From: Cyathus striatus
Lineage: Eukaryota; Basidiomycota; Agaricomycetes; Agaricales; Nidulariaceae
Length of the DNA stretch: 64,000 nucleotides
Reading direction: 5' to 3'
Assembly (NCBI GenBank): GCA_025738555.1
Contig: JAOVFP010000008.1
Coordinates: 1,550,001 to 1,614,000 of the forward strand
Part shown: one piece after another, positions 11,590-23,150 of the stretch
Numbering within the stretch: the first letter of the stretch is position 1
Layout: every line of letters begins with the position of its first letter
Notes under the pieces: model-generated
What the model saw: the letters and a program-made list of their open reading frames with translations, nothing else
Database searches by the model: none
What the model was told of the DNA's origin: nothing
Program-made: the position numbers and the translations under genes

Positions 11590-12836
11590 CAAGTCCAAGG
11601 AAGGAGCGGCACCGAACACCCAACCCGGTACCACAACCAGTAGCCGCTGGTACTCCGGAGGAAGAACTTAGGCCAAAAAGTGTACAGCACAATATACCCA
11701 ATGAGATAGCTTCTGTTTCTAATGTTCATGAAGGCGTTTCTGTGCCTATGTTAAATAAAAGAAAAGTACAAAATAAGAAAAATGAAAAAGACTCTACAAA
11801 ATTAGATAATCAGAAGAACTTAGAAAAAATTAGGTTACCATTTCCTGAACGTCCTTTTAAACATGTAACACCATTGGAGATGGCACCCGGCCATCTACCT
11901 ATCAGACTAGGAGAGTTAGACAGAAAACCACACCGCAATGTGGCACCGGTTGAACAGAATGTGAATGTCGCAGATGTTGTAGAGAAAATGATGCAAGCAG
12001 AAATAACTTTGACAAACCAAGAGTTGTTAGCAGTATCACCAGCTGCAAGGGCAGAGGTACAAAATGCTACAACAAGTAGGCGTATAGAAGTTGAAGTTAG
12101 CCGTGTAGAAGAAAATAAAATAAAACAGAGTGTGGTACCAATCAGAACAGTACATATGGAGGAAGTGGATGATGATGATGCTCCCCCTATACCATGTCAA
12201 CCAAAACTGAGAACTATATTGCTAAGTCAGTTAAAGTTGGATGATCCAAAACGTAGACCTTTCAACAAAAACAAACAAGGCAAAGAAATGGAATCAGGAT
12301 GGGGTTGGCAGTTAAGTGACTTAGCTGTTCAGTACTTTCACAATAAAACCGCAGACAAGCGGCAAGCCACTGAACTTGTGTGTGCTGCTAGAGAATCAGA
12401 GTCTTTACGTGCTATAAAAGGACTTGTGAATGGACAGGTAGAAAAAGAAGCACTGTTGGACAGTGGTTCACAAATCATCACTATGAGTAAAAAGGTTGCA
12501 GAAACTTGTGCCATTTCATTTGATCCCTCTGTGAAAATCAAAATGCAGAGTGCAAATGGAGAATATGAGATGACATTAGGACTTGCACGAAATGTACCTT
12601 TCAAAATAGCTGGAGTGACCATGTACCTCCAAATACATGTGTTAGAGAACCCACCTTATGAATTATTGCTAGGACGTCCTTTTGACTGTTTAATGGCAAG
12701 CAGTATTCAGAATGAATTAGATGGAGGTCAATATGTGACTGTAACAGATCCAAACACATTTGAGAAAATAACCATCCCTACACATGAGAGAGGGAAGATG
12801 AAGATTGTCACTGAAGACAGTCAAAATTTTCATTAA
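11577..12836 (+). CDS. Protease frame of the gypsy element
   Basis: This frame is -1 relative to gag and is open from 11,577; it has no useful ATG near its start, as expected of a frameshift product. The N-terminal half is charged and low in motifs. The C-terminal part is a retropepsin-like aspartic protease: ALLDSGSQIITMS (catalytic Asp-Ser-Gly) near 12,457 and the YELLLGRPF flap/closing motif near 12,660. It would cleave the Gag-Pol precursor. It ends with TAA at 12,834-12,836, four bases after a canonical slippery heptamer leading into the RT frame. No stop interrupts the frame. Confidence 0.88.
   Translation, partial: LGFLTSPRKERHRTPNPVPQPVAAGTPEEELRPKSVQHNIPNEIASVSNVHEGVSVPMLNKRKVQNKKNEKDSTKLDNQKNLEKIRLPFPERPFKHVTPLEMAPGHLPIRLGELDRKPHRNVAPVEQNVNVADVVEKMMQAEITLTNQELLAVSPAARAEVQNATTSRRIEVEVSRVEENKIKQSVVPIRTVHMEEVDDDDAPPIPCQPKLRTILLSQLKLDDPKRRPFNKNKQGKEMESGWGWQLSDLAVQYFHNKTADKRQATELVCAARESESLRAIKGLVNGQVEKEALLDSGSQIITMSKKVAETCAISFDPSVKIKMQSANGEYEMTLGLARNVPFKIAGVTMYLQIHVLENPPYELLLGRPFDCLMASSIQNELDGGQYVTVTDPNTFEKITIPTHERGKMKIVTEDSQNFH
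11580..11586 (+). promoter_or_regulatory. Putative -1 frameshift site, gag to protease
   Basis: G GAT TTT immediately before the gag stop TAA (11,587-11,589). Slipping back one base gives GGA TTT TTA and continues in the open protease frame. The pattern is of the same class as the known MMTV pro-pol site G GAU UUA. I did not find a clear downstream pseudoknot by eye. Confidence 0.65.
12824..12830 (+). promoter_or_regulatory. Putative -1 frameshift site, protease to RT
   Basis: A AAT TTT fits the X XXY YYZ rule exactly. The zero frame reads AAT TTT CAT TAA; the -1 frame reads AAA TTT TCA TTA and enters the 1,272-codon RT-integrase frame. Only one codon separates it from the protease stop. Confidence 0.75.
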
Positions 12837-15800
12837 TCGATGATTTGATCCCTGATCAAGGAGAGGCAGTGCTAATTATGTCATATGGACAAAATGAATT
12901 AAAGATGGACAGAATGTATATGAAAGATGATAAACCGATGTTAACAGTACAGGACTTACAATGTGCATATATGATGGAACAGGCAAGAGACGGACAACTT
13001 GAGGATAAGAAAATGGAGGCATTCTTTTTAAGTTTGACACAAGGGACAACTAGTGAACTTGGCAGTATTAAAACAGACAACACAGTGAGAGTATGTTTGG
13101 CTGGAAAGAAATATAAGCCTGTAGCTCAGAAAGTTAGACCGGTGTTAGCTGATGTGCCCCAAGAGTATTACATAAAGCGTGAAATAAAGGGAAATCCTTT
13201 AGAAAATATGCCAGAGTTACCTGTAAAGCCACCAGACTTTGTTCCAACTAAGAGATACACAGATGAACGAAAAGATGAAATGGATAAAGTCCACGGACAG
13301 GACTTCTTATGGAATGAAGAACGTAAACTGATGCACTGGATGATAAGAGAACAGGAAGAAGCTTTCGCTTGGGATGATACAGAGCGTGGGAAATTCAAAG
13401 AAGAATTCTTCCCACCAGTTCAAATCCCAGTAATACCTCATATACCATGGGTAGAGAGAAATATTCCTATTCCATTAGCACTCTGTGAAGAAGTTTGCAG
13501 AATTATCAAGTCAAAGATTGATAATGGAGTATATGAACCATCTAATGCATCCTACCGATCAAAGTGGTTTTGTGTTGTGAAAAAAGATGGTAAAAGTTTA
13601 CAATTAGTACATAGTCTTGAACCATTGAACCAGGTGACTATTGCTCACTCAGGCTTACCACCAGCAACTGAAGAGCTAGCGAATCACTTTGCAGGAAGAG
13701 CCTGTGGTGGGATTTTGGACTTGTATGTTGGATATGATGAACGAATACTAGCAGAGAGCTCAAGGGACTTGACCACATTCCAAACTCCCTTTGGAGCACT
13801 TAGATTAGTAACTTTGCCTATGGGATGGACAAACTCTGTGCCAATTTTCCATGATGATGTAACTTATATCTTGCAAGATGAAGTACCGGAATACACTAAA
13901 CCTTATATTGATGATTGTCCATTGAGAGGTCCAGCTACCCGGTATGAGTTAGAAGATGGAGGTTATGAAACAATCAAAGAAAACTCTGGAATCAGACGAT
14001 TTGTTTGGGAGCACTTCCAAAATGTGAACCGAATTCTACAGCGAATGAAGTATTCAGGTGGAACATTCTCAGGGAAAAAGTCAATTCTGTGTGCAGATGA
14101 ATTTGAAGTAGTTGGGCACATGTGCTCTTACAAAGGACGTAGACCAACTGCTAAAACAATTAACTCTGTAACCAATTGGGGACCCTGTGAGGACTTTAGT
14201 GATGTTAGAGCATTCCTGGGAACAGTGGTCCAAGCAAGACAAAATATTCCTAAGTTTGTTGATTTAGCTGCACCTCTGTACAACCTACTGAAGAAAAATG
14301 TTGAGTTCCATTGGGGTGAGAAAGAACAAGAATCAATGGTCCTCTTGAAACGAGCAGTTAAAAATAACTTGCCAATTCGAAACCCAAACTATGAAAGTAA
14401 ACAACCTTTAGTTGTAGCAGTAGACACATCATATATTGCTACTGGGTGGTTAATTTACCAAAGAGATGAAGAAAATCCATCTAAAATCTACTATGTGAAA
14501 TTTGGTTCCAAAACATTGTCTGAACGGCAATCACGATATTCCCAACCGAAGTGTGAACTGTTTGGACTGCGCATGGTATTAGAAGAAGAACAGTATCTTC
14601 TATTTGGATGTAGAAACTTAGTCATAGAAACAGATGCGAAATACTTGTTTGGTATGCTGAACAATCCTGGGAATATGCCAAATGCAACTACAAACCGTTG
14701 GGTTGACTTTATCCAAACAAATTTCTTCTTTAAGCTTGTACATAAAGCTGGAAAGACATTTGGACCTGATGGGTTGTCTCGAAGGAAGTTTGCTACTGGT
14801 GATCAGACAGATTGGAAGTTTACAGATGAATCTGAGGATGATGAGCAACCATATATCCTTGAAAAGAAATTCATGAATGATCCTGATCCTCTTCCATTAG
14901 AGGAATTTTATGAAGAGATTGATACCCGAACTGGTTTCCTAATTGCAGAGTCTCCATTAGACATAAATGATGAACTTAAGGAAGCTAGAGAACAGTATCA
15001 AGCTGAACTGGAAGTAAAGCATAACATAATCAACAATAAAAATTGTCCTGAACAAGTTAAGCAATACCTCTGCCAGTTTACAACAGTAAAACAAGTACTC
15101 CCTGAACCAGAGTACATTGGACCTTACCCAGAAGAGCACCGTCTAGAAGCAAGTCGCATCAGAGATGAAAAAATGCAGCTACTAAAAGATTGGCTAAAAG
15201 ATACAAGTGTCACACCAGCTGGTTACACTCCAACACAGTTTAAAACATTTAGACAATTCACAAAGAAGTACTTCCTGGATGATGGGAAATTATATCTGAA
15301 AGGAGAGAATGGTGAACATAAACTCTATGTTGAAAAACCATACCGAATGTACATGCTTCACTCAGCACATGATGCTCTTGGGCATCGTGGTGCTTATGCT
15401 ACAACCAAACTGATGTCAACAAGATTTTGGTGGCCACAATTGGACATGGATGTAGAGTGGTATGTGAGAACTTGTGAAGAATGTCAGAAGCGACAACGGA
15501 TGTTGTTTGAAACACCCCCGGTGTTAACCGAAACTCCGTCATTGTTCCAGACTCTGCATGTTGATACACTGCATATGGGGGAAGAATTTGCTTCAAATGG
15601 TTGCAAGCGTATTGTGCATGGACGATGTGCTCTTTCATCTTGGCCAGAAGCTAAGGCATTGCAAGTAGAAAATGCAAGATCCATTGGACAATGGTTATTT
15701 GAAGATATTATTTGCCGATGGGGTTGTATACAAAAGATAGTGACAAACAATGGGACACCATTCCTGAAAGCAATGAAATGGGTTGAAAACAAATACTCTA

Positions 15801-16663
15801 TCAAAGCGATCTCAATCTCACCATACAACTCCAGAGCAAATGGTATTATTGAACGTCCACACTGGGACTTAAGAACAATGTTGATGAAAACATGTGGCAA
15901 GAACAATCTTAATAAATGGTATTACTTCTTGCATCATGTTCTATGGGCAGATCGTATAACCCCACGGAAGCGATTAGGATGTTCCCCTTATTTTATGGTT
16001 ACCGGTGCCCACCCGGTACTACCATTTGATCTTAAAGAAGCAACTTGGCTTGTGGAACCTCCATCAGGAATTATGCCAACTGCAGACTTAATTGCGAGAC
16101 AAGCACAAGCTTTAGCTAAACATGTACACCATGTTGAACTTATGCGTGAACGAGTAACTGAAGAAAAGATACGCCGTCTTGAAGCAATGGAAAAAGAAGT
16201 AGAACACAAAGTACGAGAATGGATATTTGACAAAGGTGACTTAGTATTAGTACAAAGTCCCAACATAGGTAAAATGTCAAATCAGAAAGGAAGATATAGA
16301 TACAATGGTCCATATGTTGTAGTGGCACGAGCAAAAGGAGGCAGTTATGTACTCTGTGAACTTAATGGTGTAGTATTGCATCGAAAAATAGCCAGAGTAC
16401 GAGTAATACCTTATTATGCTCGTAAAAGTATACCTCTACCAGACTCTGTTCAAGAAGTCATTGATTTATCTGAACAAGGCCTATGGGATATGCTTGCAGA
16501 AGAAGAACCAGAAGAAGAAATGCGAAATGACATAGAAGATCTTATGTTTAAAAATGTAAGACTTCGAAAAGAAATTGAAGTTGACACTCTAAGTGATTCG
16601 GAAAATGAGTTAGATAATGCTCAAGAAGACTTAGATGAAAACTCAGACTCAGACAAAGAATAA
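12831..16663 (+). CDS. pol: Reverse transcriptase-RNase H-integrase of the gypsy element
   Basis: Reached by -1 shift; conventional start codons are absent near the 5' end. Reverse transcriptase lies at about residues 230-440, with FQTPFGALRLVTLPMG and the active-site YIDD near residue 353. RNase H is at about 525-670 (VDTS, CELFGL, ETDAKY, GPDGLSRR carry the four acidic residues). The integrase zinc domain is HRGAYATTKL...CEECQ near 840-880. In the integrase core Asp is at about 904 (HVDT) and Glu at about 1,002 (GIIERP), but the second catalytic Asp is Asn (VTNNGTPF, about 966). Spacing between the last two fits D,D-35-E. A GPY/F-like stretch (GRYRYNGPYVVV) follows, and the tail is acidic without a chromodomain. 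RT and RNase H look competent, integrase not. Confidence 0.93.
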
Positions 16664-17552
16664 TGTGATGGAAATCCAGATACTTCAAAGCTATAAACAT
16701 ACAAAGTTTCTATCTACAGAACATAGAAAAGCGAAGTATGTAAGAAACAATTATAGCTAGGAGCACTACATCATCAAGAAACAAATAGATAAGAAGCTAC
16801 AACTAGAATATAGAAGTAGAAAGCAGAAAAAGCGAAAAGGGATTTATGAACTTGCTGACTTGACTGAAACAGCACCAAGTCCAAATTTCGAAATTGCAGA
16901 CTTGGCAGAGTGACGAGGACGACACTAATTTGTTAGTGACGGGGAGGGGGACTTGGACAAGTAAAAACCAGACGTAACACATACCCATGACCTAGAAGAG
17001 TTAGAGAATGAGCAAAATTTTCGATTTAAAAGAAGTCAAATTGGACTCAATAAAACTTGATTCATGATAGAAGATAAACACAAGTATGACCTGAATGTGA
17101 AGCAGGGAGGCACTGGTAGATGTCATGAGGAAAGCTGAATAAAGATCTCAAAGTTAGCAACAAAAACAGAGAGAGAAAGAAAGAATAAAAAATACCTTGA
17201 AAATCCGAAAATCAGACAAGGTGCAAGAACGATAGTGTCATATGCACATCGACTCTATAAAGTCGAAAGGTCAAGGCCGAAAAACAAGGTCTTGAATATG
17301 ATAAATTAAGAAAGAAACAAAGAAAAAGAACTCACCATGATTTGCATAAATTCAAGGGGTGCAATTCCCCAGGAACAGTGACAATATGCAGAGAAATTAA
17401 ATATGCAGCTCGTCGAAAAAGTACTGCGCGAGATACTGGATCTTGAAACTAGTGGAACAAAGACCAGGAAGAGAAGGGGTCATCCAGACGTGAAATCGAA
17501 ATCCACAGGAACTCGTATGACTGAGGACAGTCATTTGTTAGTGATGGGGAGA
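16664..17552 (+). other. 3' untranslated part of the gypsy element with PPT
   Basis: No gene seen. The polypurine tract GATGGGGAGA (17,543-17,552) directly precedes the 3' LTR. A similar block, TTTGTTAGTGACGGGGAGGGGG, lies at about 16,929-16,950 and repeats the sequence context of the PPT (TTTGTTAGTGATGGGGAGA), so the tract appears duplicated. Confidence 0.65.
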
Positions 17553-18688
17553 TGATACACATGTAAAAAGATAACAATGTACCGTAAAATTAAAATTCTT
17601 CAAATCTCGATTTCGAGATTCCAGTACAGAGCGTGTCGAGTGCAGAAACAACGGGGAGGGGCTGAGTTCCCGCGCCGCCTCCCATAATTAAACAAGGGAT
17701 TAAAACATAATAAAACCTATTAAAACACATACTCCGCCTCAGTACTGGTTTTAAACCTTTAAACCAACAATAAAATAAATATTACTTTACCTTTAAAAAC
17801 ACGACGTTGCATTCTTTACACGAGTACCAAGAAACCTAGAACTAAGAAACCTGATAATGACAAAGTCAGCACGAGATACAATGGGTGGAGATAGACAAAA
17901 CACGGACTTACTAAATCCCTGAGACCCTGAATCCCTGAGACGACAAGACAAGCGAGACAGAGAGAGAGAGAGCGCGAGAAAGGGGGAAAGGAAGCAAGAA
18001 AGGAAAGAGAACGAGTACCCCAACAGTCAGGAGTTCACGTGGGAATGGAAAACCAACCCGTTAGACCGATGTAAATGAAATTGATGCGAGCAGCTGCCAC
18101 TGCCGCATCGGCTGATTACCCAATTAGGAAGGTAACTGATGGGACACTCAAACGAGCGCGCGTTGCAGAAAGGGAGCGCGCTGCGCTATGTGCACGATTG
18201 GCTGACCGCCGCCTGGGCGCTGACAACACGTTACCTTAAACATGGACCGGGGAAATGTCCGGAAAATATATCACATTGTATTACTGCGTGATTTGTAATT
18301 AAGTAGCTAGAAAATGTATATAGATGAGCGAGGAGGGAATGAAACGGGAGGAACTGCCAGGCATTCTTCCCTCCCGCAGATAGGGTGTGTAAAGACGAAT
18401 CAGACGAGAATCAGAATTAGTTATGAGATGTTTAGATACCGAGAACTACGTACCGAGTTTACTGAATTGAATCTGAACATTTTGACTTTGAAACACTTTG
18501 ATGCGTGAACGAGAATAGCCCGAGTTTAACTTGTTCTATTTTTAATCTGATCTAAATTTGGACTTGAATATTATTGCGCCCCTCGAACTTACTGAATCTA
18601 CACCTCGGGATATTAAGTTTATGATTGTATTTGGAATTGCTATTCTAAGTATTAAATAAACTAACTACTTTCGTCGCGAGACTCAACA
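17553..18688 (+). repeat. 3' LTR of the gypsy element
   Basis: 1,136 bp, TGATAC...CTCAACA, followed by the GCAT target copy. It is collinear with the 5' LTR without gaps. Differences include CG/CA, CG/TG and one site where one LTR reads TG and the other CA, which implies an ancestral CG. Confidence 0.95.
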
Positions 18689-18692
18689 GCAT

Positions 18693-20669
18693 GGAGGTAG
18701 TGAATGAGTATGGGAGTAGTGGAATGTTGGCTTCAACTTGTGTGTTGCACCCCTTGGACTTCCAGTTCCATATTTAGAACAAAGCGAAGTAAGTGGCAAA
18801 ACAGCGGAGTTGGCTCAAGGCCCAAGTAGGAGAAAGGGTGTAAACGTAGTTGATTTGAAACTGAAGTCTATCTACATTACAGGAGTAGTTTATATAGTAA
18901 ACTACTTTGTCTGAATGCATACAGAGTAATGCTCATGGGTATGTGGCATCCTAGGGGTAAGCAAACTCCATGAAATGGCCACAGCTGGAGAACAAGGTAG
19001 TAATATTAAAGGGAAGGAACAAGTAAACATTAGTAAGGAGAGTTTGATATATAACAAGTATACATAGTCTGGAGGAAACATACTAGAAGCAGAGTAAACC
19101 TGGAGTTGACTCCAATGGTACAGGGATTGTCATGGATATGACAATATGCTGATATGGATGTTCGACTGTAGAATCACACAGTAGCATTGATGGATTCATT
19201 ATCTTGATTAAAGCTGTCATGAGAATTGGAACAACAAACTTGAGGTGGAGTACTAACCTTCAAAGTCACATGTTGGGGGAGAGGTTAGTAGGACCCTGGA
19301 TAATCTCACCAAAGGTTAGATACAAAAATGGCACTTTTTGGCTGGTTATAGGGGGATGAAAAATGCCAAAATCCCCCAAATTTTAGGGGGATGGTGTATC
19401 TAAGCTACAAAATTTCGGTTTTATAGGGGGACAAAGTATCTAAGCTTTAAAAAAGTGAAAAATTGTTCCAAAATCACAAAAAAATCTTCATCTTGCTTTT
19501 GAGTATGAGAGTGATTCAGGCAAGTGTTTATAGTGTATTGTAGTACTACTTATTGCATGCAAAATCAGATTCCAAAGGGTCATGACTTGAAAACACCATT
19601 AAAAGTGAGTGGAAAGACACAATTCTAGTTCAGTGTGATCTAAGTAGTTAGTGCAGTATGGAACAGCTTGAGATTTGCACTGCTAATTTGCAGCTAATTA
19701 GCAAGTTCCTCCAAGTACCTAGAAAATATCATGCAAATTAGTACAAATTAGCACATTCATGTCAGGACCAAAATGTATGCCTTACATCTGTTGAGATTTT
19801 GCCTGACTCAGCAACTCCTAGAGCATTACTATTACAATAGAAAACAAGAATGCTTGAAATATATACTTGACTGCATTTGTACTAGATCCCAGTGTGTAAA
19901 TAAGTACATCCATACTTACATATTAAGTAGTGGTAGTACTACCTAGTACCAACATAACTAACTTGCATTTGTCCTCACCAATCCAAACCCACTAGTGATA
20001 CATACACAGAAATCACCACTCATAATGGAATGATACAACTACACTAGGCTCTCACTATCAACTTATATTCTTTGTAATTACTAATACCTGTGTCCATGGT
20101 TGATGAGCAAGCCTTGTTAGCTATAACTTGGCTCAACAGTACTAGGCATAAAAGCCACACAGCAAGGACAGTAAGTATTTAATCACCTAACCATAGTTCT
20201 CAGTTCAACCAAATATCAAAGGGAAAGGTAGACATCCTTACTGACATCTACTATCATAAGGCAAATAAACAAACAGCCATGTGTTAAATAATGAGACATC
20301 TGTTCTACAATTGAATAATCAATGAGAGTGATGATCTCAGATGACCCAATTTTGTATGAAAATGTGTTGATATATCTTACTTATTACATAAAGTGACATG
20401 TTGCTTGTTTTTGGCTAATTTTCAGTTAAAATGAAGTGAATTGGTCACCTTGCTTGCAAAGTACTCTCTTGGGTGAAAATAGGTTGCACTTTTCAACCAA
20501 CACATGACTTCTCCCATGGTCAGGTGTTCATTGTTCCTCATTGCCTTGTGGACTTTCTTCTTTCCACCTTGGTGCTCATGGCCACATCCTCCTTCACTCT
20601 CTGTTGACTCCCCCATTCAGCACAATTGTTGGTGGGTCTGTGGCCTTGCAGTTGGTCCCCTCTCTCCCT
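18693..20669. other. AT-rich intergenic stretch, no gene seen
   Basis: Only short frames without motifs. A short repeated phrase, TAGGGGGATG/ATAGGGGGACAAAGTATCTAAGC, occurs around 19,345-19,450. The last ~150 bp become CT-rich up to the hAT insertion site. Confidence 0.5.
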
Positions 20670-20677
20670 CTCCTCCC

Positions 20678-22467
20678 TAGGGCTGCATGCCATAGCCATA
20701 TATATGGTATATGGTATGGGTTGTACAGCTTCCCATACTGTACCATACCCCATTCTCAGATGGAAATGTACAGATGGTGAACGGTATGGTTACAGGTGTA
20801 TACGGCCATAGTTTAACAGCCATTACAGGTTATGTACAGCCATATTTGTGAGAATATTATGTAAATGATCTCTGTCAGTCTTCACACTGCTTCACAAGTA
20901 CTTTTACTACCTCACAACTTAGCATCTGTACTGATATAATTCCATTTGGATAAAGGTTCTCCATTTCTGTGTCTTTGCATAATTTTGAAATTCGAAAATC
21001 TTCCTGATAAGAGACATATCTCCACCAGTTGCAACTTGAACTCCTGATCTGCCCTTGAAAAGCACAAGGAAGTGGCACAAAAATAGTTCCAGTGGACCAC
21101 ATCCCTTGTAAGTGGTGCAAATACATAAGCTCATTCGCAATATCTGATCTTGGCATTGAGATCTAGGGTGTCTACAATACTGTACCATTTAAATCAATTT
21201 GACAGTCACACATCACAGGGGCCTTGTGTTGTGTCGAAATTTGGCACATGTCACGCATAACGGAGGCCTGGTGCCGAAAGGTATTGGCGTGACAGATAAT
21301 AGCGCTCAGGGCACCAATGCTGCTAAAAGGTATATTAAACAGAAATTGGGCAGTAGTTTGTGTGATTTGCAGTAATTATTATTACATTATGTTTTTGTGC
21401 ATTCATTTGCATTCTATAATCATTATAAGTAGTTGAGATTTTATTGAGGAGTGCCGAAATTTAATATGTGTCATGGTGGGATTTATAATAGTGTCAAAAG
21501 GCTATAGTGGTTTTGCCTGTCACAGTGCCTACCCCTGTGTCGAATTGATTTAAATGGTACAGTACATTGTATGGCTATTTCAGTATGAGTTACAATATGG
21601 TCAGTGCTTGGCATTGAATTGGGGGCTAGTAACTGTGGTTACACTGAAGTCAGAGTGTCAACATAAGTAAAGAAATTGTTATATCTGTTTCTGTATAAAA
21701 GATTGAAGTTGCACTAGAACCAGACCTTATCACTACTTCATTCTTTTCGTGCTATGCATGACCAGTGTGCTATTGATGCAGAGATGAATGAATTGAAGGA
21801 TGCATCAGACATTATTTTCTATGACTCTGAAAGCAGTGTAGTCCCCCTTCCTCATATCTCAACTGGCATGAGTGCTACTGAAGGTATATGCTTTTATTTC
21901 TTTTTGGAATTGCATTCATATTTATTTAACTTCTCATTTGGCAGGTGGCTGTGGTGCATGAGCCAAGAAGCTTACACACTTCAATGATTCACTTGCAGCT
22001 GAGAACCTTGATGATGACAGGTGCCCAACTCCGAAATCAATGAAGAAAGAGGCATCTCATCCTTTAAAATAATGAAAACCCATAGCTACTAATGCTAACA
22101 CTACTATTTATGATTGGCTGTTGCAGTTGAACACATTTTCTCTGGTGGACAAGACACTATCTCCCTCCACTGTGCAAGTTTACATGCAGAAACTATATGA
22201 ACATTGATGCTTGTGGAGCATTACCTTAGTCTTCAGTGCTTCAGCACAAGTATACTCCACTATACTATAAATTCAGCTATGTCATAATAGAGTACAAATA
22301 AACTGAGCTATCAATGGCCATACACCTGTATATGGCCATACTTTTTACTGTCTATACCATTAGTGCCTTTGCCATTTTAAAAGATGGTACAGGTACAGCT
22401 TATCCATATCCATAGAATACCCATACTTAAATGGCTGTATCCCATATATGGATGGTGTGCAACCCTA
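20678..22467. mobile_element. hAT-like DNA transposon, 1,790 bp, non-autonomous
   Basis: The ends read TAGGGCTGCATGCC on the left and, on the complementary strand, TAGGGTTGCACACC on the right. They sit between perfect 8-bp direct repeats CTCCTCCC (20,670-20,677 and 22,468-22,475), the target-duplication length of hAT elements. Homology between the ends continues imperfectly for about 150 bp (TATGGCCATA-rich). No hAT transposase is visible inside. A short coding-like patch at 21,754-22,070 (DSESSVVPLP, then AAENLDDDRCPTPKSMKKE after a possible intron) may be captured or decayed sequence. A MITE at 21,180-21,562 is nested inside. Confidence 0.85.
21180..21562. mobile_element. Tc1/mariner-type MITE, copy 1 (383 bp)
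   Basis: Perfect 20-bp terminal inverted repeats, CTGTACCATTTAAATCAATT, flanked on both sides by TA (21,178-21,179 and 21,563-21,564), the target site of Tc1/mariner/pogo transposons. No coding capacity. The subterminal sequence (GACAGTCACAC...GGCC...GTGTCGAAATTTGGC) is shared in diverged form with copy 2 at 24,293-24,968. It sits inside the hAT element and is therefore younger than it. Confidence 0.9.
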
Positions 22468-22475
22468 CTCCTCCC

Positions 22476-23150
22476 CTCTCTCTCCTCTCTCTCTCTCCTC
22501 TTTGGCCTTGTTAATAACTCTGGCACTTCCTGTTTTACAGACTTGACAGACTTACTGCCAACAGGAGGAGTTGCACCATCTGCCAGTATGCAGATGTCAT
22601 TCTGCATTTTGCATTGGATAATTGGCAGGTGGCTGTTCCCTGAGCTGTAAGCCAATTCTTGTTCTTTGGAGTGGTTTGTATTAATGGTTTCAGTAGACTT
22701 TGTGTTTTTTAAGTAATAAAGCTTGAATATCTCAATGACTGTATATGCCAAAACCACTCCATCTGTGCAAGCAGCTCTAGGCTGAAGTTGTTGTCTTGCA
22801 AAGTGTAGAAAACCCAACAGGCACACAAAGAAGATACAGTTCATTGGTAGGGTCAGTGTATCATTGTCCTCCTTCCTTCCCTTACCCCTCTCAATGCAGT
22901 GAGGTCATGGCCTCTGTCTCCTCTTTCTGTCCCCTTTCCCTGTCCATCCCTTCACCCTGTTGGTGTGATTGTTGGTGGATTTTATATGTCATTGGACCCT
23001 TGTTGTACCTTTTCTATCTGTCCCCCCACTCTGTCAATGGTGGGAGCAGTGACCACATGAAGAAGAAGCTCTAGGTCAGCACTCTGGGTACCACTACCAA
23101 TGGCTTTGGCAAGGGCCTGAGGGCCCTGTCTGCATTATGCAGTTCCAGAT
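22476..23150. other. CT-rich flank and spacer
   Basis: The pyrimidine tract interrupted by the hAT element continues to about 22,505. Beyond it I see only short frames. Sequence near 22,900-23,090 may belong to the upstream part of the trehalose-phosphate-synthase relic, but I cannot align it with confidence. Confidence 0.35.

Larger units (their letters stand above)
8531..18688 (+). mobile_element. Complete Ty3/gypsy LTR retrotransposon
   Basis: A 10.16-kb element bounded by two LTRs of equal length (8,531-9,666 and 17,553-18,688), both starting TGATAC and ending CTCAACA. The flanking 4-bp direct repeat GCAT (8,527-8,530 and 18,689-18,692) marks the target duplication. Internal order is primer-binding-like site, gag, protease, RT, RNase H, integrase, polypurine tract. 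Protease-RT-RH-IN order identifies Ty3/gypsy; no chromodomain is visible at the end of pol. The LTRs differ at about 20 positions, all transitions and nearly all at CG sites. The integrase lacks one catalytic Asp, and the gag start reads GTG, so this copy is probably inactive. Confidence 0.95.
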
